Below, piece after piece: positions 19,074 to 30,240 of a DNA stretch of 64,000 nucleotides; position 1 is the first letter of the stretch; each line of letters begins with the position of its first letter. The DNA comes from Gnetum montanum (taxonomy: Eukaryota; Streptophyta; Gnetopsida; Gnetales; Gnetaceae). Both the position numbers and the translations under genes were made by a program. The stretch spans positions 97,017 through 161,016 of the forward strand of contig MNCI01021506.1 of NCBI GenBank assembly GCA_015680685.1, read 5' to 3'. A model generated the notes under the pieces. The model had not been told where the DNA came from and ran no database searches. It worked only from the letters and a program-made list of their open reading frames with translations.

Positions 19074-20467
19074 TGTAACAACTGAAAACGTCAGCGACTG
19101 GAAGACCAAGGTCGACAGGTGCACAACTTAACCCTGAATCTGCGCAAGGGCCTACTGGAGGTGGAGACGGGGTGCCCTGGACAGCCTTGTTGATCGAATA
19201 GGGACTTACCGGATTCAACTGGGGTGCAGCGTGGTTAGCCACAATGCTAATGCGAAACGATGCTAAGTGTTCAAATGGTATCAATGGTGTTGAGCGTAGT
19301 CAAGTTTCTTGGTGAAAACGAGGGTGTCAACATGTGGGGACTGCCACTTGAGCGTAGTTGTAGGCATGGCTACACGATTAAACAACAAAAAATGTAAATG
19401 AAATGCTAAAAATGCAAAGAGAGAGAGAGAAGCAAAATAACACCCCAAATGGGGTTAAGCATAGGTAACACCAAAAGGGGTTAGAAGGTACATGGGGTAC
19501 AACAAGCACAATGGAGAGCATAGTCACAGTCTTGGAAGTGTTTGGTTGCAAAGACTGGTGCTCATCGGGGTGTTTGTGTCTATTGGATTGGTTGCTGCGG
19601 TGTACTGTGGGCGGCAGTGGGGCTGCAATGGGGCTATGATTGTCTGCAACTTTGCCAAATGCTAACTCAAAAGTTTGCCAACCCTTGTTTGCGAAAATGC
19701 CCCAACCTTGAAAATATTGAGGGTGGGGGTATTTATAGGGTTAGGGTTAGCGTGAAATGCGGCATGGTTGCCACGTGGTAGAGGGGACTGTTGGAACTAC
19801 TCTCTCATCCAACTACGCTCTCCACTGGGTTGGTGGGGTCGAGCGTAGTTACAATTTTGGGCAAGAGGGGATGCAAGAGAGAGAGATTCTGCTGACTATG
19901 CTCATTGGGGGTGAGTTGACTACGTTGGTGTACTATTGCTGTGTCGTGGAGGCTGTTGGAGGCTATTCTGGCTAACTACGCTCTCCATTGAGGGCTGACT
20001 ACGCTCTAGGGCAGTGGAGAGTGTAGTCTTGGGACTTAGAAAAGTTTTGCAAAAAACTTGCTTCCTGCTAACTACGCTCTAGGTTGGGGGAAAGCGTAGT
20101 CTTAATGCTAGTGGAATTTGGGCTTTTTGGTAGACTACACTTCTCGCGGGAGGCTAGCTACGCTTCCAACTGGGGGTGAGCGTAGTCTAAGACTTGCCAA
20201 AACTTGTGAAAAGTTGCCTTTTTACTAACTACGCTCTCCACTAGAGGCTAACTATGCTCCGGGGTAGTGGAGAGCATAGTCTTAGCACTTAGAAAAAAAC
20301 TACAAAAAATTGGCTTTTGTATTGACTACGCTCTCCACGAGAGGCTGACTACGCTCTAGGGCAGTGGAGAGAGTAGTCCCAACACTTCAAAAAAATCTGC
20401 AAAAAATGGCCTTGTGCTGACACTTAGACAAATTTGTAGTCGGGATGCTATAGTTTGGATTCGGTGG
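19074..20467 (-). repeat. Family 1 LTR (5' LTR of minus-strand element), outer end lost
   Basis: It aligns with 10808-12411 from TGTAACAACTGAAAACG to ATTCGGTGG, with a TATA-like site on the minus strand near 19725-19737. The last ~7 bases of the LTR are missing at 20467, where LINE sequence resumes. Confidence 0.87.
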
Positions 20468-21250
20468 GACATTGGGCTAATCGCTTTCTTACTAAGAAAG
20501 GGCTGTTGGTGTTGGCGTTTGTGGTGCTCACGATGATGGTGCGCTTTGTGGCTGCTGTTGCAACCTTGCCTCAGGCCGTGATCTAGGCTGTCAACTAGTT
20601 TATTCAAAATTTTGTGTGGTCGGGGGGTAGAGGGGGGAGTAAATTACATCTGGTTGCCTTGGACCAAATTGCGTGCCCTAGGGAAGTGGGGGGCCTAGGC
20701 GTGGTCAAATTTGAGGACAAGCTTACAATGGGACAACAATGGCTATTGCTACGGTTCACCCAATGGGGGTGGGGATTGTGCAGTGGGTTCGCATCATCAG
20801 AGGGAAATACGACAGGTGGTGGATGGGGGCACGCGACTCTAGACCTTGGTAGACACTTTGTGCCCATGCAAAGTGCATGCTGGCGCAGAGGTGGATGGAA
20901 CAGGAGCCGTGCCAACTCATGAAATCAATGTACCTACTGGTACACAGTTGGCGGCAGGTATGGTAGGGGAAATTGCCAGAGAAAATAAAGGTTTTCCTTT
21001 GGCTTTTCGAGAGTAATGCCTTGCTAGTACATGCATCTTTAATGCAACACAGCTTCAACAATGATGCCACCTACCCCTTTTGCGATGGTGGGCCCAAGAC
21101 TATGCTGCACTTCACATTCCAGTGCCCTTACATGTAGGCCATGTGGCACGCAATGGGATGGATTGCCTTGATGCTGCTCATGGGAGACTCTAAAGCCACG
21201 TTGCTTTTATGGGAGGCATGGAAGATACGTAATCACAAAATCATCCAACA
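20468..21250 (+). pseudogene. LINE copy C ORF2, post-RT and zinc-binding region
   Basis: It resumes at HWANRFLTKKG (20472 on), aligning with about 2689 of copy A. FVWSGGRGGSKLHLVA near 20616, REVGGLGV near 20680, a degenerate Cys-rich PFCDGG near 21075, HFTFQCPYM near 21110 and W-E-A-W-K-I-RN near 21210 follow. Multiple stops and frame changes. Strong loss of CpG compared with copies A and B. Confidence 0.8.
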
Positions 21251-21289
21251 ATAGCGTGTGGCCACCCCTATGTAGGTTGTTTTCCGAAC

Positions 21290-21860
21290 GAAGAAAGCAT
21301 GGGCAGAAATTGTTATTGCAATGGGGGTCACATCGACATACAAGCTGGCCTGTGTGGCGTTCCGCACGCACACTGAGCTCTAGGGTCTAGTCGAGCGATG
21401 TGGATGGGATACTCTCCTCTAGTGGCTACAAGGTGACCCAACCCTCCTAGATGATGCCTCTTCTCCAATTGGCTTGATGACAGGACAAAATTTTGGGGTG
21501 TGGAAATCACATTGACAGAGACGACGATTGCTCATTTCCTGGGGGCCTAGGTGGATGGTGAAATTATTCTTTCCACGGCTCAAGGGTTACAGTTTGATGG
21601 ACCGATGCCACACATGCAAAGTTGGCAGGTGCCCAAGTCTGCTTGGCCACCAATTTGGGGTTGGGCTGCTGAGCTGGTTGACCGTTGCTTTGTCTAGTTT
21701 GGCAATGGCTCCAAGCTTCAGGGAATGCACTTTGGGTTCCTAAGATGCTTGAAATTTGGGCTCAAAGTCAACCTGCCCCACTTTTTCCTGGCTACTCTAT
21801 GGCAGCAAGAGAGGGGGTGCCATTCTAGGCTTATTTGGGCCCTTTGGCGGGGTGTGGTAG
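21290..21860 (+). pseudogene. LINE copy C ORF2, accessory domain (Transposase_32-like), decayed
   Basis: Frame-broken counterpart of the accessory domain: DRTKFWGVEITLTETTIAHFLGA around 21475-21548, then AELVDRCFV near 21666, GNGSKLQGMHFGFLRCLKFG at 21702-21755, and LIWALWRG near 21828. The retained blocks are the same as in copies A and B, showing that the domain was already in the family's ancestor. Confidence 0.68.
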
Positions 21861-21999
21861 AGGTGTGGCTAGCGTCAGGCCCCCCTAGGCCTTCCCGATT
21901 GGGGCTTTCTTTGAAGCTTGTGGTGGTCTACTCTAGGAAAAGGGCGACACATCTAGGGACGATTGCCCCAAGTCTAATGGTCATGGCGGATGCATTTCT

Positions 22000-22345
22000 A
22001 CCCATGGGGTCTAGTCAGGACATATTGTTTGTTGTGGAGCTCGACCGGGTTGTGGAGGAAGCAACGGCGAAAGCTCGGGCCGAGTGGAGGGCCTGGGAGG
22101 CCTAGTGGGAGGAGGCCCTCCAACGGGCATAGGCTGACCTAGAGGCCTGATTTCGTGAGTGGGAACATGAGCAACTTAGGCAACAAGCCCTATTGGCGGA
22201 GGGATCCTGGGCATCCAGGTTCGGGTAGAGCTACAGCAGGAAGAAATTACTCGCAGGGAAAGGGAGCAAATGGAGCACGTGCAGCAAGCTTGGGAGCAAC
22301 AGAGACAATGTCAACTGGATAGAGTGCATGAGCAGGGCATGTGAT
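22000..22345 (+). pseudogene. LINE copy C ORF2, coiled-coil remnant
   Basis: It begins VVEEATAKARAEWRAWEA near 22045, then EEAL, REWEHEQLRQQALLAEG near 22155 and Gln/Glu-rich sequence to 22340. Several stops (for example TAG at 22103). It corresponds to the charged helix of copies A and B. Confidence 0.65.
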
Positions 22346-22365
22346 AGTGGCTTTAAGAGGGGCAT

Positions 22366-22615
22366 TGCACTTATGTTGTGCTAGGCATAAACTATGAGTG
22401 CTCTTGGGTGGCCTTGAGGTGGCACATTTGCCATGCCCCCGTGCACTCCCATCCAGATGGTGGGGGGTCGACTAGGGAATGGGTTCGTCATCAAGCCATG
22501 GTGCAGGAGTTCCAATAGGTGGTGAGCTTCGTGGGCTCTCAACTGCATTGTAATACTCTGGATATCTTGCATGCTCTCAAGCAACCACAATGCAAGCATC
22601 ACGCCCTACCCAAAC
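22366..22615 (+). pseudogene. LINE copy C ORF2, J-domain-like C terminus
   Basis: Reads CTYVVLGINYECSW from 22366, a helix L-R-W-H-I, then HSHPDGGGS with HPD at 22450-22458, and Q-x-V-V-S-F...NTLDILHALKQPQC to about 22590. One TAG interrupts it near 22516. HPD and the Y-x-x-LGI start are kept although the rest is quite diverged from copy A, which is the pattern expected if these positions mattered. Confidence 0.6.
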
Positions 22616-22983
22616 AACCGTAATGGCTTTGGGGTTGCCTGGGCCTTCTCTATGGTTTGGGTTTTGTCTCTTGGATGTGGGTGGGCTTTTGTTAGAGTTT
22701 CCTTTTGGCGGATTTTGCCTTTGTTTTGTGCGTGGTGTGTATCTAGTTCGTTAGGGTGCAGGGGTTTGGGGGGTTGGTGTCATCCCTTGGCGACTGTTGT
22801 TTGTGGGGATCCATCTAGGCCAGGTTCTCCCCAACCCCTAGTTCGAGGTTTGTGGGTTTTTGCTTGTGGGCTGCTGGAGTGGCATTGCTTTCACCTCCCT
22901 GAGGGTGGGTTCGTCTAGCCATTCACTCATGGCCGTGGATTGTTCTTCTTTTTTATTATTTTCAGTAATTTAATCCCGAACAT

Positions 22984-23038
22984 TCTCTCTCTCTCTCTCT
23001 CAAAAAAAAAAAAAAAAAAAAAAGCCTCAAGGAAATCA
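22984..23038. repeat. LINE copy C 3' terminus: (CT)n, poly(A) and right TSD
   Basis: ATCCCGAACATTCTCT is extended into a (CT)n run to 23001, then about 21 A, then the right TSD 23020-23038 (overlapping the A run). It matches the ends of copies A and B except for the CT expansion. Confidence 0.85.
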
Positions 23039-24090
23039 GAGAATGATAGGTCCTAGAACCAACCCCAACAACAATCTTCAAAATCAGCCACCACCAATAG
23101 TAGCAAGTTCAGTCTCTTATGCCTTCAACATAAGCTTACAAATATCACAAAGACAACCCCCATACAAAGCCAAAAGACAAGGTAGGAACGACCTCACACA
23201 TTCTCCTCTTTCTCCCTCTCTTGTATTCTTCAAACCTCAAACTAGCATAGTCTTCTGTCACTTGGCAAAAGGTGAAAATGAGAGCAAACCCCCTCTATTT
23301 ATAAGATGAAGGAGATCCCAAGGCTTGGGCAAAGACTTGTGCACAAGACTTTACACAATGGGCAAAGACTAGACAACCTATTCTCCAAAGATCCTTTTTT
23401 AAAATTCATGACATAATTACTACTTGACTTAGACAAACAAGCTCTTATGAGGAAGTGGTCATGTGAGAGTGACAATACTCAAGAGGATGCATGTCCCCAT
23501 TAAATGAGTCCTTTGTTTCTTTCCAATCATTAATGTGAACAAACATTATGTATATTTAAAAGTAGATGTCATCTTAAGTATGTCATAAGCACATACCACT
23601 ACCCTACTTACTTTTCCACATTGACTACTCTTGTGACCCACCTTTTTGGTTTGTTTTAAGGCACTTTTTACTTTATAAGTTATGAGGGTTTCTAATTTAC
23701 TTTTGGCCTTTTATCTATTTTCCACATTTTCTATAATTTATCTAACGAAAGTCATTGATACTAAGCTTTTTGTACATTCAACATCTTAGGCTTATTGAGT
23801 CGGTTGAAACAAGCATACATATGCCATGACTGCCATGCTAGAAATTAATATTTTGATCGAATTAAAGAAAATATGGGTTCACAAGGTACTTTTGTAATGG
23901 TTTAACATTAAAATCTTAAAATTTAGGTCTTGAATTGAAACAATAATTTAGTTCACTCAATTTGAGCACAATCTAACAACCTTGAAATTTTGACATAATT
24001 TAATTAATTAAATATTCAATAAATTAAAAATTTTAATAAAATGCCAAAATAAATCATGGATTTACATTACAATAATTTTATACTATTATC
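23039..24090. other. AT-rich flank, no gene recognised
   Basis: Continuation of the pre-insertion DNA of 7765-8702. An open frame at 23043-23309 has no motif. Nothing else supported. Confidence 0.5.
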
Positions 24091-24180
24091 ATTGTTCTAG
24101 CTTTGTCCCAACATAATGTGGTCGGCTACATGAGCTCTTTTTCACCATCTACCTCTATGAAGAGCTAGATCTTTGTTTAT
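24091..24180. repeat. Plant dispersed-repeat motif (SINE/LINE 3'-end-like)
   Basis: Contains TTTGTCCCAACATAATGTGG followed by TCGGCTACATGAGCTC and TTTTTCACC. GTCGGCTACATGA near a 'TTGTCCCAA' is a phrase I associate with Au-SINE-like plant repeats. The assignment is from memory of the motif and tentative. Confidence 0.35.
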
Positions 24181-25590
24181 TTGCAATCAAATTATCTTCA
24201 ATCATTTTTTCCCATGTATGCCCTAGCAACCCCTTGCTCATTTTCCACAAGAACTGGGCCTTGTGATTGTTGTGAATTGCATTGGGGAAATGCCCTACCA
24301 TTTGCAAAATTTGAAAAAGAACCCCTCCATGAGATTTAACATGGTTTTATAGCTGGTCCCCAACTTGATGCTAATTCTCTTTTCTCATCCAGGCTTTGGA
24401 CCAGCATTGGTGGAGTTACCTTAATTTTATACTATTATTCTAAAATAATGTTAGAGTTTGCTATCCTCATTCATCAATAAAAATATAATTAGAAATAAAT
24501 AGCAAATTCACTTAACTTATCCAATCAAGTCTTCATATTACTTAGAAGCAGTAGGTACATGTACAAATATATATACATATATAGTTCAGGACTATGGTGT
24601 TTGTTAGAGAGCCCGCCAAAGTAAATTATTGTCAAATCCTTCACCTCCCTTAATGGGCAGACCATCATAGATAGGATAAAGGTACCAAAATGATGAAGAT
24701 AATGATGATTGCAGTTAAAACAGCAACTTGATAGTCACTCTACTTTACAAAAATGAGGATATAAACTCACATCCCCTAATGCCATAGATGATTATTGAAA
24801 ATGATGTTAATGAAATTCATTCTTCCTCGGACAATATCCAGATATTTTAGCATGGTTGTTATTTCTTTAAAACCCTAGTTTGTGATGCATTTTTTCAATA
24901 ATAAGTTTGGTATCTTTTGTAATCAATGCCTTCACTATTATTGAATTTACTGTCTATGAGGTACGTTGGTTATCATTCAGATTACATCAGTGTATTCATA
25001 CATATGAGGTATATTTGTTTGTTGTGTAATGACATGTATGAAGATCTGCTAGGCAGAACAATTATATAATTCAACGATTTTGAAACTTTCTTTAATGTAA
25101 TTGTGCAAAGCCACAGCAAGAAGTTGGTAAAATACACTTAAGATTATCTCCAAGAGCCTTCTCAAAGAGCCTTTATAATTGAGCATTTGAGAAAGGTTTA
25201 ATGTTCATTCTGAATTATATTACCTGGGCAACAATCTTCATGTTCTTCCTTATATGACGACCTCATCTATTGACCTGTTTCAATTTTTAATTAATGTATC
25301 CTTATTCATGTTGTGCTAATTTGTATCTTAGATGCAATGAATTTGTGACATTTAATCTGCATCCTTTTGAGATCTTTATCACTGTTTCTAGATAAGATTT
25401 CTTCTTTAGAAATCTTATGCTTCTTATAATATAGAACTATACGAGTTTATCACCTTCTCTAGATTTCTTCTTTCCATCAGCACTATACTATAATTTTTTA
25501 TAACACCTTAGTTCTCACCATCTGTGTATAATACCTTCCAAATATGTGTTTCTAATCAGGTAATTTTTATGGAATGTGATTTTGCTACAG

Positions 25591-25717
25591 TATCAAAAGC
25601 ATTTTAGATTCATCATCATTGTTGCCAAGTAAAATGGAAAGTTTAATCTGTAATGCTAGGCAGTCGCTCACTTCCTTGAGGCTTGTGCTGCATCCTTTCA
25701 ACAGAGATATTGCAAAG
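25591..25717 (+). CDS. Host gene exon (third-last), TPR-like protein
   Basis: A 127-nt exon bounded by CTACAG before 25591 and GTAAAATC after 25717. Entering one base into a codon, it is open throughout: SILDSSSLLPSKMESLICNA... ending RDIAK. It ends in phase 0, matching the next exon. Together with the next two exons it forms the C-terminal part of a helical repeat protein, perhaps the TPR-like tail of a plant SET/MYND (SMYD-type) methyltransferase. That family call is from pattern only. Earlier exons were not found upstream and may lie far away or outside the window. Confidence 0.55.
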
Positions 25718-26354
25718 GTAAAATCCCGTATTCCTTTTTCAGGATGGCTTGTTTTTTTTTTTTCAAAAAAATTGATGATTATGAACAATAAAACACATTT
25801 ATGTCTCAATGTAGTTTAATTTGTATATATGCTTTTAACGATTAAAATCATTAAGATTAATAGAAAGGAACAACTATTAGAAAATATTATGAGATATGCG
25901 ACTTAGAATTTCTTGTATGTCGGCAGTACAATGTTTATGTAGTGTTTGGATTTGGAACCGACTCTCTTGGCAGTGATAATCTCTATTGTTGGTTGGTTGT
26001 TGCGTTGGGATGGCAGTTGCAACGATGAGAGGTCATGGAAATGCACACATGTAGTCAAAGATAAGAGATTTTCTGTGAAGAGTGAAGAGTGTCTCTGCTG
26101 TTAAGAGGTTTTTGGCTGCAATCGCAAAAGGTTTGTGATAGTTTACACATGGGAGCGATATAATGTATAATTATGTAATTATTCATAATTTAAAAAGACA
26201 GTTTATAGGAGACTAAGAGGCAAAATGAAGGACGTAACCCTTCACCCTTAAGCACATATACAGGATGGAAGACCAAGGGAAGATTATTATCGTCCACTCT
26301 TTTCTTATCTTCTTAGTAAAACAATAATTTTTCTTCCTTCTTTTCATCAAGGAA

Positions 26355-26390
26355 CAGACACATTACATGTGGTATTAGAGCAAAATTTCT
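26355..26390 (+). other. Primer-binding-like site of a decayed copia-type element
   Basis: TGGTATTAGAGCAA near 26371 resembles the initiator-Met tRNA primer site TGGTATCAGAGC, preceded by ACATTACA. An LTR remnant upstream within intron 1 of the host gene is possible; no protein is left. Confidence 0.35.
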
Positions 26391-26576
26391 TGTAGGGAAA
26401 TAGGAACTTCACACTCTGCAATTTCAAACAAAGATTAACAAGATAATAAGAACATTTATTTACAACGATTCCAAAACAAAATGAGAAAAAGTCAAAACGT
26501 GTAGCGGAGTCGCCATTCTGGTGAGTTGGCTCAATGCAATTCAATTTAGTGTCAAAATCATGATTCTATCAATTCT

Positions 26577-26665
26577 ATCAAATTCTACTGTTACTTCCTA
26601 CAAATTCCTACCAGGATCTTTGATAGCAAAACTACATTTTGTTGGAAGTAACAGTAGAATTTGAT
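26577..26665. repeat. Perfect 22-bp inverted repeat (hairpin)
   Basis: Left arm 26577-26598 begins ATCAAATTCTACTGTTACTT; right arm 26644-26665 is its exact reverse complement; the loop is 45 nt. It lies inside intron 1 of the host gene. It could be a MITE remnant or a small-RNA precursor. Confidence 0.8.
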
Positions 26666-27405
26666 TCTAAAGTACAGGCAGGTTTAGTACACGTGATTGT
26701 TTATTGGAGGCCTTAATTATGAGGTTTTGAAAAATATATCCACAAGCTGCCCTTTTGCTTTACTCAAAAGAAACGTGAATGAGCTGGGAAACGGAATGAT
26801 TTGAATATCCTCAACAGTGGAAAGATGCAAACAGAATGTATCAATGTCAGGCCATACTCACATAACAACTATATTTAGGTAAAAATGACTCCATATGCTA
26901 TTAAAGTTCATCGCATTTGCTAGAGAAAAAGTGTCTAACTTCTAAAACAAGTTTTAAAGAAAGAAAACTTCAACCCCTAAAACCATAAATAAATGCAAAT
27001 TCCCCAACACTAAGAAGTAAATGATAGAAAATATGAAATTCAGCTTATTATTAGAGCACCAAGTTCTGGTTGAACAGAAAACAGTACGATAACTTTGTGA
27101 AATAATGCAAGAAAAGGGAAAATCCGTAAACAAGCTTAACCACCATGCTTGAAATGCATGTTAGCAAAATTTTACATACCATTGGAGTGATTTTCCAACC
27201 TCTTACATGTTAACAGTACCATAACAAGCTTAACCACCATATGCACTTTACTTTACCAACCTACAAAAGGTTCTCACCAAACACCAATTATGCATAATTT
27301 CTCTTCACCAAATATGCACTTCGCTCCATATGACTGATCATTTTTGTGCTTTAATTTGAACTTCTTAATATCCTTCAAATCTTTGGAAAAATAATGATGG
27401 TGCAG

Positions 27406-27486
27406 GCAGAGGATATCATTGCTGAGATGCTTTGTATGAATGAGCAACATCAACTTGCTCTTGAGCATTCCAAAAGGTCACTTGAG
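27406..27486 (+). CDS. Host gene exon (second-last), TPR-like protein
   Basis: An 81-nt exon (27 codons, phase 0 at both ends) bounded by GTGCAG and GTAATTTC. It encodes AEDIIAEMLCMNEQHQLALE and ends KRSLE: two antiparallel helices with the small/large residue spacing of a TPR unit (A...A at the usual positions, LALEH). It follows an intron of 1688 bp (25718-27405) that contains repeat debris and a 22-bp inverted repeat. Confidence 0.62.
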
Positions 27487-27584
27487 GTAATTTCCATATT
27501 TTCCCAAGTAATGTTACGGAAATAATTTGAATAAATTAATAAAATTTACAAGCATTTTGATCTTATTGTTATATCTATTGCCAG

Positions 27585-27776
27585 ATTTTGGAAGCTTTGT
27601 ATAATGAAAATCACATTAGCATTGCTAATGAGCTTGTGAAAATTATATCAATTGCCAGTTATACAAATAATTCCTCACATGGTGAGTATGTTGAAAGAAT
27701 CCATCGTATCTTCTCAAGGCATTATGGGAGGAATTACCTCAATCTGTTTCCATACCTGAAAACATTGCATATTTGA
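27585..27776 (+). CDS. Host gene terminal exon, TPR-like protein
   Basis: A 192-nt exon from 27585 (after TTGCCAG) to TGA 27774-27776, in phase with the previous exon across a 98-bp GT-AG intron (27487-27584). It encodes ILEALYNENHISIANELVKI and later IFSRHYGRNYLNLFPYLKTL. The helix pattern (E-x-LY-x-x-NH-x-x-IA-x-EL-x-K-x-x-SI) resembles the C-terminal helical repeats of SMYD-type SET proteins. Open frame, consistent phases and canonical splice sites over three exons argue for a real or recently lost gene. No clear poly(A) signal was identified. Confidence 0.62.
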   Translation: MLEALYNENHISIANELVKIISIASYTNNSSHGEYVERIHRIFSRHYGRNYLNLFPYLKTLHI

Positions 27777-28544
27777 GTTCAAAAAAGTAATTATGATATC
27801 CAAAGATACATTTTTAGAATTTTAGCAGTACAGAAAGAAACTTGAATTGTAGGTGCATCTTTTTCTTTGACCCATGCTTGTCTGTAATGGTGAGTTACCT
27901 TGTACAGATTTTGAAAATGCACCCATGTAAAGGATTAAAATGCATTTTAAAAAAAAAACAGTAAATCGGACCTACAAAGAAGATTATTAATGATTTTCTT
28001 GGATTTTCATCCTAAAGTGGCAATGTTTGTGAGTCTACTTTGTCATGATGATGTGTGTGGATAGTGTGGATAGTGTTGATTTGTAGAACTATCTATAATT
28101 GTATGATTGTGAGAGATTTGTTGCTAATGTGTTTGTATAGATGATTGGTTGAATGACCAACTATTCTTCCTTATGATTGATCTAAGCTATGCTAATGTGT
28201 GTTGTGTATTACTAGATGCAAAGTACTAAGTATGTACTGCCAATTGATTTAGCATATAGTAATGTAATGAACAAAAGAAATGTTGAGTAAAAACAAAGCT
28301 GAAATGTTGTATTATTTAGGAGTACTATGCTTGTATTTTTTATGTGTTGTATGATCTGTGTATATATCAATGTAGGTATCTCATGTACTTGCTTTGGTAT
28401 GCATTCAAATAAGTTTTGGATATCTTATTTCTAAGGAATACTGTTCAAATTTTAATTATTCATCAATCAAATTTAGAAAGAAAAGAAGAAACAAAGATTC
28501 TTTATGTTATTGGTAAGGGCCGAAAGAGGTATGCTTCACTTAGT

Positions 28545-28741
28545 ACAAATGCTTCTTTTAAATATATAAGCATATGCACATGTTGTTGAGGAACTTGAAC
28601 AATGAATCAAGTGGAAGGTACCTAACCTATGAAACAAGAATATTACACAAATGATTCTTTTAAATATATAAGCATATGCACATGTTGCTAAGGAACTTGA
28701 CCAATGAATCAAGGGGAAGGCACCTAACCAATGAAATAAAA
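28545..28741. repeat. 102-bp tandem duplication
   Basis: Two copies starting ACAAATG(C/A)TTCTTTTAAAT at 28545 and 28647, about 90% alike by eye. No coding meaning seen. Confidence 0.75.
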
Positions 28742-28749
28742 TTACGTAT

Positions 28750-30235
28750 ATCATAGTTGTACTATTTTTAAGTAATGAACATGTGGAATGTTGTGTATGT
28801 CATTCATGCATTGCCCTTTAGAGTTTTATCAATTAATAGAATATTAGTACCTCTCCATGGCTGGAAAAAGATCATGTGATGACCTTTCAAGGCATTGCAA
28901 GATAATGCGGTAATAAAATATGAATGTAAAACAAAAACTCTTGCATTGATGAAGGTCTGAAAAGGTGGTGTTTCACTTGGTTTTATGTCTTAGACTTGCA
29001 CTCTTTTATATTCTCATTTTGAAATCTCTTCCATTGCACTTTATAACTTGATTTCTAAGAAGAAATGTTGCTAGTAATGAAGTACAACTACATATTTATT
29101 GCTGATAAATTTAGAAGTGACGTGTTGCTAAAGAAAGAAAAAAAAAAGGTGGATATTATGTCTAAATATTTTATACTTTTTAGTTTTTTCCTATGTGAGA
29201 TCAAAAGGAATGGAGTTTGAGACTTAGTAGAATTAGAATTCCGAAATATTGAAAGTTGCAACTAAGGAAATTGAACTTGCAACCTATTAGAATATATGAT
29301 TTTTGAGAGTGATCATGGAAAAAAATGAACTCATGACTAGGTCATGTTTTAAAAGTTTTATTTCTTTTTAAAAAGGGAAAAGCAAAACAATTTTCAATAA
29401 AGAATCAGTTACAAGAAACAACCCATCGTTTCTTGAATTCCACTAGCAATTATAAAGAGAGGAGAAAGGGGAAAGGATAAGGCAGAAAAAAATGAAAAGA
29501 AATAGATAGAGTTTATGTGTGCACAAAGAAAGAAGGAGAGCTCAATCACAAGGGAGGTGTTTAGAATTGAATAGTAGCAAAAGGACAATGGTTGGAATAA
29601 CAAAAAGATGACTATGGCTAAACAAGAAGATGAACAATAACAATAGAAGATTGTAGGTAAAATAAAAAGTGAACAACAATAACAAGAAAACAATGGCTAA
29701 AAGAGAAAAATAACAACAAAAGAATGTGGGTAAAATAACAAATGTATACCAACATGATGAGAAGGTTGTGGTTGAAAAAAAATAAAAAGAATTGCAACAA
29801 GGGAAGATTATGGTTGCTACAGAATACAACAAATAAAAAAGAAATGTAAGCTGAGCAGTAGTCCAATGTTGGAATTAATTATTTTTGATAAGCAAGAAAG
29901 ATATATCCTCCTTTTGCTATGTGATGGACTACATTGGCTAATAATCTCAATATTTCAACTCTTCTCTTTTTTTTGCCTTCAATATCATTTTATGTTAGAA
30001 TCAACTTTTACACGATTTGTTGTTGAGATTTTGAATTGTTGAATCCTTAATTTTGTTGATGGATCTCTCCACCTCTCCTCTACACTCTCAAGCCTAAATG
30101 ATTTGGATGAGAGTTGTTTTTATAATGATTCAAAAATACGCATAGCAATTTGGGGCATATTGGCATAACAATTTGCCAACAAGGGCCAAGGATCCCTTAT
30201 ATGAGGATTGGTATTGTTGGCAAAAATTGAGAGTT
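28750..30235. other. AT-rich region, A-rich runs, no gene
   Basis: Includes purine-rich AACAACAATAACAAGAAAACAA-like stretches (29400-29860), perhaps the interior of the minus-strand copia-like element whose LTR follows. No protein motif is recognisable. Confidence 0.4.
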
Positions 30236-30240
30236 AATTT

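Larger units (their letters stand above)
10808..20467 (-). mobile_element. LTR retrotransposon, family 1 (minus strand), gag-protease only
   Basis: LTRs at 10808-12411 (3' LTR in coding sense) and 19074-20467 (5' LTR), coding on the minus strand. Inside are a gag region (about 18.69-16.14 kb), a protease (15.99-15.09 kb) and non-coding repeats (12.4-15.0 kb). No RT, RNase H or integrase was found, so it is non-autonomous. The 3' LTR has TG...CA ends; the 5' LTR lacks its outermost ~7 bases and there is no TSD, consistent with a deletion that also removed LINE sequence. Gag type and layout suggest Ty3/gypsy. Confidence 0.85.
8722..23019 (+). mobile_element. LINE copy C, near full length, split by an LTR element
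   Basis: An older, CpG-depleted member of the same LINE family. The 5' part (8722-10807) has the 5' UTR, ORF1 and the endonuclease; the 3' part (20468-23019) has the post-RT region, accessory domain, coiled coil, J-like segment and 3' UTR. Between them lies a minus-strand LTR element (10808-20467). About 1.5 kb of LINE (equivalent to 1191-2688 of copy A, including the RT catalytic core) is missing at the junction. The 19-bp TSD proves the two halves are one insertion. Confidence 0.9.

Noticed and set aside
22571-22918. 115-residue frame after the J-like segment of copy C
   Set aside because: Covers the LINE 3' UTR; Trp/Cys-rich from G-rich sequence, not present in copies A and B.
29409-29866. 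Phe/Leu/Tyr-rich minus-strand frames that look like membrane proteins
   Set aside because: They arise from A-rich plus-strand sequence read backwards; low complexity, no conserved features.
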